A stretch of DNA of 64,000 bases from Modestobacter sp. VKM Ac-2985 (GTDB lineage: Bacteria; Actinomycetota; Actinomycetes; Mycobacteriales; Geodermatophilaceae), in the NCBI RefSeq assembly GCF_026967925.1, contig NZ_JAPVBI010000003.1, forward strand, positions 17,745 to 81,744. The letters are read 5' to 3'. Under the pieces are notes generated by a model. That model was not told the origin of the DNA and made no database searches. It saw only the letters and a list, made by a program, of their open reading frames with translations. Every line of letters starts with the position of its first letter. The first letter of the stretch is position 1. This document shows, piece after piece, positions 1 to 7,095 of this stretch. Made by a program: the position numbers and the translations under genes.

Positions 1-90
1 GGGGCCGGGGCGGGAGCCGGGGCCGGGGCGGGAGCCGGGGCCGGGGCGGGAGCCGGGGCCGGGGCGGGAGCCGGGGCCGGGGCGGGAGCC
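1..90. repeat. Five perfect 18-bp tandem repeats coding for Ala-Pro
   Basis: The unit ggggccggggcgggagcc occurs five times without change from base 1 to base 90 and may continue beyond the edge. Read on the minus strand in the frame of the secreted protein, each unit encodes three Ala-Pro pairs. The lack of any synonymous change suggests recent expansion by slippage or unequal exchange. The length probably varies between strains. Confidence 0.9.
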
Positions 91-449
91 GGGGCGGCTT
101 CGGGGGCGGGTGTCACAGCCGCCTCGGGTGCCGGTGCGCCGTCCTCCAGGCCGAGGGTGAACCGCAGCTGCCCTTCGGAGCGGGAGTCGGCGCGCCAGCC
201 GTCGAGGTCGCGGTTGCGCTCGTAGAGCGCCCGCCAGGACCCGCCGTTGGCCTCCAGGAGCGCGGCGATCGCGGCGCGCCGCTCGACCGTCTCCTGGTCT
301 GCCGGGACGGCGGCGGGTGCAGCGGCTGCTGCGGGGGGCGCGGTGGTGGTGTGGGCCTGTGCCGGGAAGGCCAGGAGCCCGAGCGTGACGGCGGAGACGC
401 CGGCCACGACGAGGGGGCGGACGAGACGAGGTGCGGAGTGCTTGGGCAT
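1..449 (-). CDS. Secreted Ala/Pro-rich protein, N-terminal part (cut by window edge)
   Basis: The reading frame starts at ATG 449 and runs off the left edge after 149 codons. It begins with a basic segment (MPKHSAPRLVRP), a hydrophobic stretch and an AQA-type signal-peptidase site near residue 31. A short mixed region follows (about residues 48-105, including the stretch EANGGSWRALYERNRDL). The chain then turns into (Ala-Pro)n encoded by perfect 18-bp repeats. No catalytic domain is visible before the cut. The long leader looks like a c-di-AMP riboswitch with a CRP-like site upstream. In actinobacteria this arrangement is known for resuscitation-promoting factors and other cell-wall hydrolases, so a cell-wall enzyme with a Pro-Ala linker is the best guess. 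The function stays unproven without the C-terminus. Confidence 0.75.
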   Translation of the reverse strand, partial: MPKHSAPRLVRPLVVAGVSAVTLGLLAFPAQAHTTTAPPAAAAAPAAVPADQETVERRAAIAALLEANGGSWRALYERNRDLDGWRADSRSEGQLRFTLGLEDGAPAPEAAVTPAPEAAPAPAPAPAPAPAPAPAPAPAPAPAPAPAPA

Positions 450-462
450 GGTGATCTCCGAT

Positions 463-608
463 CACCGCCTGAGGGGTTAGCTGTCGGGTTCGGGCGATCG
501 GTGCCCGGCCGGCGATGCCGGCTTCACCCCGAGACGAGCCGACCGGTCGTCGGCGCGTCGTGTGCGGTGGTTCCCCCACCCCTGCCTTGACGAGTTGCGG
601 ATGACGGT
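463..608 (-). promoter_or_regulatory. Cyclic di-AMP (ydaO-yuaA) riboswitch
   Basis: Read on the minus strand, the leader holds the conserved ydaO blocks in the right order. These are CGTCAAGG (585-592), GGTGGGGGAACCACC (566-580), GGGGTGAAGCCGG (518-530) and finally CGAACCCGACAGCTAACC followed by CTCAGGCG (466-494). The last block is close to the family signature CCGAACCCGUCAGCUAACCUCGUAGGCG as I remember it. The element ends about 15 bases before the ATG at 449. In this class c-di-AMP normally switches expression off, and in actinobacteria it often controls cell-wall hydrolases. The exact outer boundaries are my estimate. Confidence 0.88.
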
Positions 609-663
609 CGGCAGGCAGGGTTGGGCGGGCCGGCGTCACGCCCACTGTGTCGGCGCGACGGGC

Positions 664-691
664 ACGTTATGGAAAAGAGACCGGGCTGTCC
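664..691 (-). promoter_or_regulatory. Putative promoter of the riboswitch-controlled gene
   Basis: On the minus strand TAACGT (664-669) fits TANNNT and lies 16 bases from a weak -35, GGACAG (686-691). Transcription would start near 657 and run through the riboswitch. The CRP-like dyad at 693-708 would then be centred at about -43, a class II activator position. Confidence 0.45.
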
Positions 692-692
692 T

Positions 693-708
693 CGTGACGC
701 ATCTCACG
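693..708. promoter_or_regulatory. CRP/FNR-family binding site
   Basis: CGTGACGCATCTCACG has the CRP half sites GTGA and TCAC separated by six bases, with the outer C/G pair also symmetric. It lies just upstream of the putative promoter that feeds the riboswitch leader. M. tuberculosis rpfA is known to be CRP-controlled through the same kind of site. Confidence 0.55.
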
Positions 709-867
709 CCTCCGGCGTGCCGCCGACGGCACGCCGACCGGCGGCCGGAACTGGTGTCGGTGGCGAGTCGGTCCGGCTGAGCAGCCGCCGTCGGTGACCT
801 CTCTCCCCTGTGGGCAAGGCCACGAGCCGGACCCTCGTCGTCGGCGGTGCGTGCCGTCGGGGATCCG

Positions 868-873
868 TAGCCT
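868..873 (+). promoter_or_regulatory. -10 box for a leaderless transcript
   Basis: TAGCCT ends six bases before the GTG at 880. This places the transcription start at the start codon and decides the start of the exporter gene. Confidence 0.55.
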
Positions 874-879
874 GGCGGA

Positions 880-2283
880 GTGCCTTCCACGACCCCGGGC
901 CGCCGGCAGCACCTGACCCGCCTGCCGGACCGCGCGCGGAAGGCGATCTCGGGATCCGGGCCGCCGACGGCGCCCTTCGCGCTGCGTGCCCGGCCCAGCC
1001 CGGTCGATGCAGGCACCGCCCGCTCGGCCCTCGGTCTGGCCCTCCGCATCGGGGAGTCGATGATGGCGGTCGGTGCCTCCGCGGCCGACGTGACCGCCAC
1101 GGTGCTCCGGGTCGCCGCGGCCTACGGGTTGACCGACTGCCAGGTCGACATCACCTTCACGTCGCTGACCATCAGCTGGGACCCGGACGACGTCCCGCCG
1201 CTGATGCTGATGCGCATCGTCCGACCCCGGGGGCTGGACTACACCCGGCTGCAGGGGATCACCGACCTCGCGGCGGCGATCAAGGCCGAGGGCCTGGGCC
1301 TGGAGGACGCGCACCGCCAGCTGGACGACGTCCTGACCGCACCGCACCCCTACCGCCGCTCGATCCACGCACTCGGCTGGTCGGGTGTGGCGGGCTGCGT
1401 CGCCTTCCTGCTCGGTGGTGGCTGGCTGGTGGCCCTGGTCGCGGCGGTGACCACCGCCGCGATCGAGCAGACGATCCGCGCGCTCGACCGGCGCGGGCTC
1501 CCGATGTTCTTCCAGCAGGTGGCCGGTGCGGCGGTGGCCACGACAACGGCCGTCCTGCTCGTCGCCTGGGACGTGCAGGTCCGTACCTCGCTGGTCGTCG
1601 CCGCCGGGATCGTGGTGCTCCTGGCGGGCCTCTCCTTCGTGGGCGCCGCGGAGGACGCGATCAGCGGCTTCCCGGTCACCGCCGCGGCCCGGGGCTTCGA
1701 GGTGCTGACGCTGACGACCGGGATCGTCGTCGGCATCGCCGCGGTCCTGGACCTGGCGCAGCGGGCCGAGGTGCCGCTGCGGGTGCTCGACCCGTCGCCG
1801 GCGGCGGCGCCGCCCGCCGTCGCCCTGCTCGCCGCGGCCGGGATGGCCGGAGCCTGGGCACTGGCCTCGCACGCCCGCCCGGCCGCCATCGGAGTCGCCA
1901 CGGCGGCCGGCGCGCTGGCCTGGACGACGGCGTCGGGGACCGCCGCCTTCGGTGCCGGTCCCGCGGTGGCGAGTGCGGCGGCGGCCGTGGTCGCCGGGTT
2001 CTGCGGGGAGTCGCTGACCGAGCGGCTCCGCATCCCGCCCCTGCTGCTCGCGGTCTGCAGCATCGTCCCGCTGCTGCCCGGGCTGACCATCTACCGGGGC
2101 CTCTTCGCGATCGTCGTCGAGGGAGACGTCGGCCGTGGGGTGAACGGACTCGTCGGGGCCGCGGCGATCGGGCTGGCGCTCGCCGCCGGTGTCGTGCTGG
2201 GCAGGTTCTTCGGCCGGCCGCTGGGCGCCCGGGGCGACCGCTTCGACCGACGGGTGCGCCGGCAGGCGACCAGCGCCCCCTGA
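880..2283 (+). CDS. ThrE-type threonine/serine exporter
   Basis: A 467-residue integral membrane protein of the ThrE family (DUF1212 plus DUF3815 halves), known to export L-threonine and L-serine across the plasma membrane. The N-terminal half (about residues 45-160) has the soluble family region beginning ALGLALRIGESMMAVGASAAD, which is characteristic. About ten hydrophobic segments follow from residue 165 to the end, including a second block rich in Ala/Gly/Val with GFCGESLTERLRIP and PLLPGLTIYRGL. A TAGCCT box six bases upstream of GTG 880 supports a leaderless start. The gene stands alone between the riboswitch region and the sugar ABC operon. Family assignment is firm; substrate is inferred from the family. 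Confidence 0.88.
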   Translation: MPSTTPGRRQHLTRLPDRARKAISGSGPPTAPFALRARPSPVDAGTARSALGLALRIGESMMAVGASAADVTATVLRVAAAYGLTDCQVDITFTSLTISWDPDDVPPLMLMRIVRPRGLDYTRLQGITDLAAAIKAEGLGLEDAHRQLDDVLTAPHPYRRSIHALGWSGVAGCVAFLLGGGWLVALVAAVTTAAIEQTIRALDRRGLPMFFQQVAGAAVATTTAVLLVAWDVQVRTSLVVAAGIVVLLAGLSFVGAAEDAISGFPVTAAARGFEVLTLTTGIVVGIAAVLDLAQRAEVPLRVLDPSPAAAPPAVALLAAAGMAGAWALASHARPAAIGVATAAGALAWTTASGTAAFGAGPAVASAAAAVVAGFCGESLTERLRIPPLLLAVCSIVPLLPGLTIYRGLFAIVVEGDVGRGVNGLVGAAAIGLALAAGVVLGRFFGRPLGARGDRFDRRVRRQATSAP

Positions 2284-2529
2284 GCCACCCGGGAATCCCC
2301 GCGCGTCCCGGCGTCGAGGCGGCGGGCGCCCGAGCGGCAGCCTCCGGGGCGCGGCCTCCCGCTCTCGGTCGGACGGGACGGACCCGGGTGCGCGAAAGGG
2401 CGAGAGCGGGTGCGCGCGATGGTCGTCGACCGGAGCGGTCCGGCCCGAGGGTCGACCGGACAGCGGACCCGGCTCGCCCGTCGAGACCGGGCCCCGCCCC
2501 CGTCCCGCGCTGGAGAGAACGAGGCCCTC

Positions 2530-3531
2530 ATGTCCGCACGCCGTCATCGAGCCACCGCCGTCGTCGTCGCCCCGCTCGCGGTGACCCTGGCCCTCACCGG
2601 CTGCAGCACGACGACCGAGAGCGGCAGCGCCGCGGCCGCTCCGGAGGGCGGCGACACCGAGGTCGACACGATCCTCTTCGACTTCCCGTTCACGTCCCTG
2701 CCGATCTACGCGGTGCTGAGCCAGCAGATGCAGGACTACGCCGCGGAACAGGGCGTGACGGTCGAGTTCACCAACGACAACAGCGACCTGTCGACGCAGG
2801 TGTCGAACCTGACCACCTACCTCAACAGCGACGTGGACGCGGTGGTGTCCTTCCCGATGGACCCGGCCAGCGTCACCTCGATCGCGCAGCAGTACCTGGA
2901 CGCCGGGAAGTACTGGGTCACCTACGGCGGTGACCTGGAGAACCAGAGCAGCACGCTGCAGTTCAGCTTCACCGAGTCCGGGCGGATGCTCGGGGAGGAC
3001 GCCGGCCAGTGGGCGCGGGAGAACCTCGGCGAGGCCCCCACGGTGCTGGTGCTGGAGGACCAGCTGACCCAGATCGGGCAGGAGCGGACCAACGGCATCC
3101 TCGAGGGGCTGCGCGCCGCCGCCCCGGACGCCGAGATCGTCGCCCAGCAGCAGGCGGTCACCCCGCAGGAGGCGCTCACGGTCACCAACTCGGTGCTGGC
3201 CTCGGACCCCGACGTGGACATGGTGCTGGCCGCCGTCGGTGACGCCGCCCAGGGCGCCTACCAGGCCCTGCTGTCCTCCGGCCGGGCCGCGGACGACCCG
3301 GAGACCTACGTCGGGGGCCTGGACGGCAACCTCTCGCTGTTCCAGGAGATGCAGAAGGGCAACGTCGTGCGGGGCGTGGTCACCGTCAAGTCCGAGGACA
3401 TCGTGCAGGCGACCATCGACATCCCGCTGGCCCTTGGCCGCGGTGAGGAGCCGGACACCGACGTCCCGGTGTACCTGGTCACCCCCGACAGCCCCGACCT
3501 GCAGGAGTACATCACCGCCTTCGGCGGCTGA
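2530..3531 (+). CDS. Sugar ABC transporter substrate-binding lipoprotein
   Basis: A 333-residue periplasmic-binding-fold protein of the ribose/galactose type (Peripla_BP_4). The N-terminus is a lipoprotein signal: basic residues, a hydrophobic run and the lipobox LTGC, so Cys anchors it to the outer face of the membrane. The mature part starts after an Ser/Ala/Glu-rich tether and contains the two-lobe pattern, with FPMDPASVTSIAQQYLDAGK in lobe 1 and VGGLDGNLSLFQEM in lobe 2. ATG 2530 was chosen because a GGAGAG sequence precedes it and it opens the signal peptide. It is first in a three-gene ABC operon. The ligand cannot be named; a sugar or polyol, or another small polar compound, fits the family. 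Confidence 0.85.
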   Translation: MSARRHRATAVVVAPLAVTLALTGCSTTTESGSAAAAPEGGDTEVDTILFDFPFTSLPIYAVLSQQMQDYAAEQGVTVEFTNDNSDLSTQVSNLTTYLNSDVDAVVSFPMDPASVTSIAQQYLDAGKYWVTYGGDLENQSSTLQFSFTESGRMLGEDAGQWARENLGEAPTVLVLEDQLTQIGQERTNGILEGLRAAAPDAEIVAQQQAVTPQEALTVTNSVLASDPDVDMVLAAVGDAAQGAYQALLSSGRAADDPETYVGGLDGNLSLFQEMQKGNVVRGVVTVKSEDIVQATIDIPLALGRGEEPDTDVPVYLVTPDSPDLQEYITAFGG

Positions 3532-3534
3532 GCC

Positions 3535-3574
3535 GCCGGGAGCGGCGGTCGGCCCCCGGGCTGCCGCTCCCGGC
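3535..3574 (+). terminator. Hairpin between binding-protein and ATPase genes
   Basis: A perfect 12-bp stem (GCCGGGAGCGGC at 3535-3546, its complement at 3563-3574) with a 16-base loop starts four bases after the binding-protein stop. There is no T-run. It probably attenuates read-through or protects the upstream mRNA, so that the binding protein is made in excess. Confidence 0.55.
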
Positions 3575-3609
3575 CCCTGTCCCGACGCCCCTGACGACAG
3601 GACGCCCGC

Positions 3610-5109
3610 ATGACCGTCTCCATCCGTGGCCTCACCAAGAGGTACGGCCCCACTCTGGCGCTCGACCACGTCGACCTGCACATCGCCGCGGGTGAGGTGC
3701 ACGCCCTGCTGGGCCACAACGGCGCCGGCAAGTCCACGGTGATCAAGTGCCTCGGCGGTGGCACCGCACCCAGCGCCGGCTCGATCACGATCGGGGGGAC
3801 GACGCACGACGCCCTGGACCCCCGGTCCTCCATCGCCGCGGGCATCGCCGTGATCTACCAGCACCTGAGCCTCATCGACCGGCTCGACGTCACCGAGAAC
3901 CTCTTCCTCGGCCAGGAGACGACGACGGCGGGGGTCTTCCTGCGCCGGGCCGACCAGCGGGCGCGCGCGGTGCGCCTGCTGGAGCGGGTGGGTCTGGACG
4001 TCTCCCCGGACACCCCGGTCCGGCAGCTGACCATCGGCCAGCGGCAGCTGGTCGAGATCGCGAAGGCGCTGAGCCGGGACGCACGGCTGCTCGTCCTGGA
4101 CGAGCCGAGCGCCGCGCTGTCCCCGGTGGAGTCACGCCGGCTGGCCGACCTGGTGCGAACGCTCAAGGCCGAGGGGATCGCCGTCCTGTACGTGACCCAC
4201 CTGCTCAACGAGGTCGTCGAGCTCGCCGACCGCACCACGGTGCTGCGGGACGGGCGGGTCGTGTGGTCCCAGCCGATGGCCGGGGTGAGCAAGACGGACC
4301 TGGTCACCGCGGTGAGCGGCCGCGCGCACGGGGCGGCGGTGGCGCCTCGGCCGGTGGACCCGGACACGCCCCCGGCGCTGGCCGTCGACCACCTGCAGGC
4401 ACCGGGCCTGCACGACGTCTCCCTGGTGGTCCGCCCCGGGGAGATCGTCGGCCTCTACGGGCTGGTCGGGTCCGGCCGGTCGCGGCTGCTGGAGACCCTC
4501 TTCGGTCGCCGGCCGGCCACCTCCGGCACGGTCGCCGTGGACGGGCGCGCGGTGCGGGTCCGCCGTCCCGACGACGCGCTCCGCGCGGGGCTGGCGCTCG
4601 TCCCCGGTGACCGGCTCCGGCAGGGGCTCTTCGGCTCCCTGTCCTCCGGGGAGAACACCGTGCTGCGGGTCATGTCGCTGACCGCGCGTGCGGGGTGGCG
4701 CCGTCCCCGCGCGGAGCGGGAGGTCTTCCGGAGCACCGCAGCCGCCTTCGGACTGCGCCCGGCGGACCCGGAGGTCCCGGTGTCCCGGCTGTCCGGCGGC
4801 AACCAGCAGAAGGTGCTCATCGCCCGCTGGGTCAACGACCGGGCCGGCACCCGGGTGCTGCTGCTGGACGACCCGACCCAGGGCGTCGACGTCGGCGCCC
4901 GGGCCGAGATCTACGAGGTGCTGCGCCAGGTGGCCGCCGAGCGCGGCCTGGCGGTGCTGTTCGCCAGCAACGACCCCGACGAGGTGGTCGCGCTGGCCCA
5001 GCGGTGCCTGGTGATGCGCCGGGGCCGGGTCGTCGACGACCTCGACATGCGCGACACCGACGAAGAACAGCTGCTCGACCTCATCCACAGCGAGCTGGAG
5101 CCCTCCTGA
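3610..5109 (+). CDS. Sugar ABC transporter double ATP-binding protein (RbsA/MglA type)
   Basis: A 499-residue cytoplasmic ATPase with two nucleotide-binding domains in tandem. Domain 1 (about residues 5-235) has Walker A GHNGAGKST, the signature-like LTIGQRQLVEIAKAL and Walker B LLVLDEPSAAL. Domain 2 (about 255-495) has a degenerate Walker A (GLVGSGRSRLLE), an intact signature LSGGNQQKVLIARW and Walker B LLLDDPTQG. One degenerate and one complete site is usual for this family, which energises carbohydrate uptake class 2 importers. The stop overlaps the start of the permease gene (TGATG), so the two are translationally coupled. Confidence 0.92.
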   Translation: MTVSIRGLTKRYGPTLALDHVDLHIAAGEVHALLGHNGAGKSTVIKCLGGGTAPSAGSITIGGTTHDALDPRSSIAAGIAVIYQHLSLIDRLDVTENLFLGQETTTAGVFLRRADQRARAVRLLERVGLDVSPDTPVRQLTIGQRQLVEIAKALSRDARLLVLDEPSAALSPVESRRLADLVRTLKAEGIAVLYVTHLLNEVVELADRTTVLRDGRVVWSQPMAGVSKTDLVTAVSGRAHGAAVAPRPVDPDTPPALAVDHLQAPGLHDVSLVVRPGEIVGLYGLVGSGRSRLLETLFGRRPATSGTVAVDGRAVRVRRPDDALRAGLALVPGDRLRQGLFGSLSSGENTVLRVMSLTARAGWRRPRAEREVFRSTAAAFGLRPADPEVPVSRLSGGNQQKVLIARWVNDRAGTRVLLLDDPTQGVDVGARAEIYEVLRQVAAERGLAVLFASNDPDEVVALAQRCLVMRRGRVVDDLDMRDTDEEQLLDLIHSELEPS

Positions 5110-6182
5110 TGACGACCGCCTCACCTCCCACCGTCGACGGAGCCGACCGTCGTCCCCCGTCCACCGGGCACGCGGCCGCGGCACCCTCCCCGGTGGCCGC
5201 TGCCGCGGGCTGGCTGGTCAAGAACCCGCTGCTCGTCCTGCTGGTGGTGATGGTGGCCGGCGTGCAGCTGGCCACCGGGTCGCAGCTGGGCTGGGGGAAC
5301 CTGCGCGGGGTCCTCCTGGACGCGGCGGTCATCGCGATCGTCGCCGCCCCGGTCGCGATGCTGGTGATCGCCGGCTACATCGACCTGTCGGTCGGGTCGA
5401 CCCTCGCCCTGGGCGGGGTGGTGGCCGGCAAGGTCGTGCAGTCCGGCGGGTCCCCGCTGGTCGCCGTCGGGTGTGCGCTGCTGGCCGGGGCCGCGGTCGG
5501 GGTGGTCAACGCCGTGCTGGCCACGGTGTTCGGGCTCTCCTCCTTCATCGTGACCCTGGGCATGCTCACCGCCGTCCGCGGCGTCGCCCAGCTGGTCAGC
5601 CCGTTGCCGCTGAGCAACTTCGGGGAGGCCTTCGGCTTCCTGGGCATCGGCAACGTCGCCGGGATCCCGCTGCCGGTGCTGCTGGCCGTGGCCGTGCTGC
5701 TGGCCGCCGGGGTGTTCCTCACCCGCACGCCCGCCGGGCGGCACGTCTACGCGATCGGGGTGAACCGGGAGGCCGCCTACCTGTCGGGGGTCGACGTGCG
5801 GCGCATCCCGTTCCTGCTGTTCGTCACCAGCGGGGCCGCGGCCGGGCTGGCCGGCGCCATCACCGTCGCCCGGCTCAACAGCGCCCCGGCCGGCCAGCTC
5901 GGCGCCGGGTTCGAGCTGTCGGTGATCACCGCCGTGCTGCTCGGCGGGATCGCGCTCACCGGCGGCGAGGGCAGCATGGTCGACGTCCTGGTCGGGGTGC
6001 TGTTCATGGGGCTGCTGCGCAACGGCCTCACGCTGCTGGGCGTCACCACCTTCTGGCAGAACGTCGCCAGCGGCCTCGCGCTGGTCGCGGCGATCGCCAT
6101 CGCCGCCGGTACCCACGCCGTCCGCGGGAGGATGCAGGCCCGGGAGGCCCACCGGCCCGACGAGCCGGCCGCGACCGGCTGA
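5109..6182 (+). CDS. Sugar ABC transporter permease (RbsC type)
   Basis: A 357-residue membrane protein of the BPD_transp_2 family. After a Pro/Ala-rich cytoplasmic head of about 35 residues come roughly nine hydrophobic segments. The family motif region GYIDLSVGSTLALGGVVAG is near residue 90, and ITAVLLGGIALTGGEGSM near residue 280 is the conserved loop expected to contact the ATPase. Only one permease gene is present, so the pore is probably a homodimer. ATG 5109 overlaps the ATPase stop by one base. The operon ends at a strong hairpin. Confidence 0.9.
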   Translation: MTTASPPTVDGADRRPPSTGHAAAAPSPVAAAAGWLVKNPLLVLLVVMVAGVQLATGSQLGWGNLRGVLLDAAVIAIVAAPVAMLVIAGYIDLSVGSTLALGGVVAGKVVQSGGSPLVAVGCALLAGAAVGVVNAVLATVFGLSSFIVTLGMLTAVRGVAQLVSPLPLSNFGEAFGFLGIGNVAGIPLPVLLAVAVLLAAGVFLTRTPAGRHVYAIGVNREAAYLSGVDVRRIPFLLFVTSGAAAGLAGAITVARLNSAPAGQLGAGFELSVITAVLLGGIALTGGEGSMVDVLVGVLFMGLLRNGLTLLGVTTFWQNVASGLALVAAIAIAAGTHAVRGRMQAREAHRPDEPAATG

Positions 6183-6190
6183 GCCGGGGG

Positions 6191-6220
6191 CCCGGCCGGG
6201 GGCTGGTGCCCTCGGCCGGG
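6191..6220. terminator. Bidirectional terminator hairpin
   Basis: A 12-base stem with one mismatch (6191-6202 against 6209-6220) and a six-base loop lies between the convergent sugar permease and dehydrogenase genes. Confidence 0.55.
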
Positions 6221-6251
6221 CCGCCGGCGGGTGGTCGGGCTGCGGGGCGGG

Positions 6252-7055
6252 TCAGGACCGGTCGACGGACACCCGCGGGTCGAAGGGCACCGTGCCCACG
6301 TCCACGGCCACCTGCCCGCCGTCGACCGGGATGACCGCCGCGTTGACGTAGCGCGCCTGGTCCGACAGCAGCCAGGCGATGCACGCGGCGACCTCGTCGG
6401 CGCCGGCCGGCCGGCGCGCGGGGACCAGCGAGGTCACGAGCGCGTAGGCGGCGTCGCCGTCGAGGCCGCGGGGACCGCCGAACTCCGCCATCTCCGCATC
6501 CGCCATCTCGGTCGCCGTCCAGCCGGGGCACACCACGTTCGCCCGCAGCCCCTGGGGGCCGTAGTCGACGGCCAGGGACTGGGTGAGTGCGGTGGCGGCC
6601 GCCTTCGAGGCGGCGTAGACCGACATCTCGGCGCTGGCCCGCAGGCCGGCCACCGAGGCCACGGTGACCACCGCGCCCCGGGCCGCCAGCAGGTGCGGCA
6701 GCGCCGCCCGGAGCACGTGGTACAGGCCGCCGACGTTGACCCGCAGCGTCGCCTCGAACGCCTCGGGGGAGACGTCCAGCAGCGCCCCGGGGTGCATCAC
6801 CCCGGCGTTGAGCACCAGGCCGTCGAGCCGGCCGAAGTGCTCGACGGTGCGCTCGACGACCCGGGCGGCATCCGCCGGGTCGGCGACGTCGCCGGTCACG
6901 GCGAGCCCACCGGTCTCCTGCGCCGTCCGCTGCAGCGGCTCCGGCCGGCGACCGCAGACGGCGACGCGGGACCCGGTGCGCGCCAGCGTGCGGGCGGTCG
7001 CCGCGCCGATGCCGGCGCCGCCGCCGGTGACCAGCGTGACCGGGCCGGAGCTCAC
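6252..7055 (-). CDS. SDR-family oxidoreductase
   Basis: A 267-residue classical short-chain dehydrogenase/reductase using NAD(P)H. The cofactor-binding motif TGGGAGIG is at residues 10-17, the structural NAG motif sits near residue 83, and the catalytic Ser...Tyr-x-x-x-Lys is visible in SVAGLRASAEMSVYAASKAA. PGWTATEM follows at the expected place. The substrate is not predictable. It ends 70 bases from the sugar ABC operon on the other strand and sits just downstream of an amidohydrolase gene in the same direction, with a 40-base gap that suggests one transcript. Confidence 0.88.
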   Translation of the reverse strand: MSSGPVTLVTGGGAGIGAATARTLARTGSRVAVCGRRPEPLQRTAQETGGLAVTGDVADPADAARVVERTVEHFGRLDGLVLNAGVMHPGALLDVSPEAFEATLRVNVGGLYHVLRAALPHLLAARGAVVTVASVAGLRASAEMSVYAASKAAATALTQSLAVDYGPQGLRANVVCPGWTATEMADAEMAEFGGPRGLDGDAAYALVTSLVPARRPAGADEVAACIAWLLSDQARYVNAAVIPVDGGQVAVDVGTVPFDPRVSVDRS

Positions 7056-7095
7056 GGGGTGCTGACCGGCGGCACGCCCGGGCCCGTCGCGCGGG

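Noticed and set aside
667-3864. A minus-strand open frame of more than 1000 codons across 0.7-3.9 kb
   Set aside because: It is antisense to the exporter and binding-protein genes, rich in Arg/Gly/Pro, and has no domain; high GC keeps such frames open.
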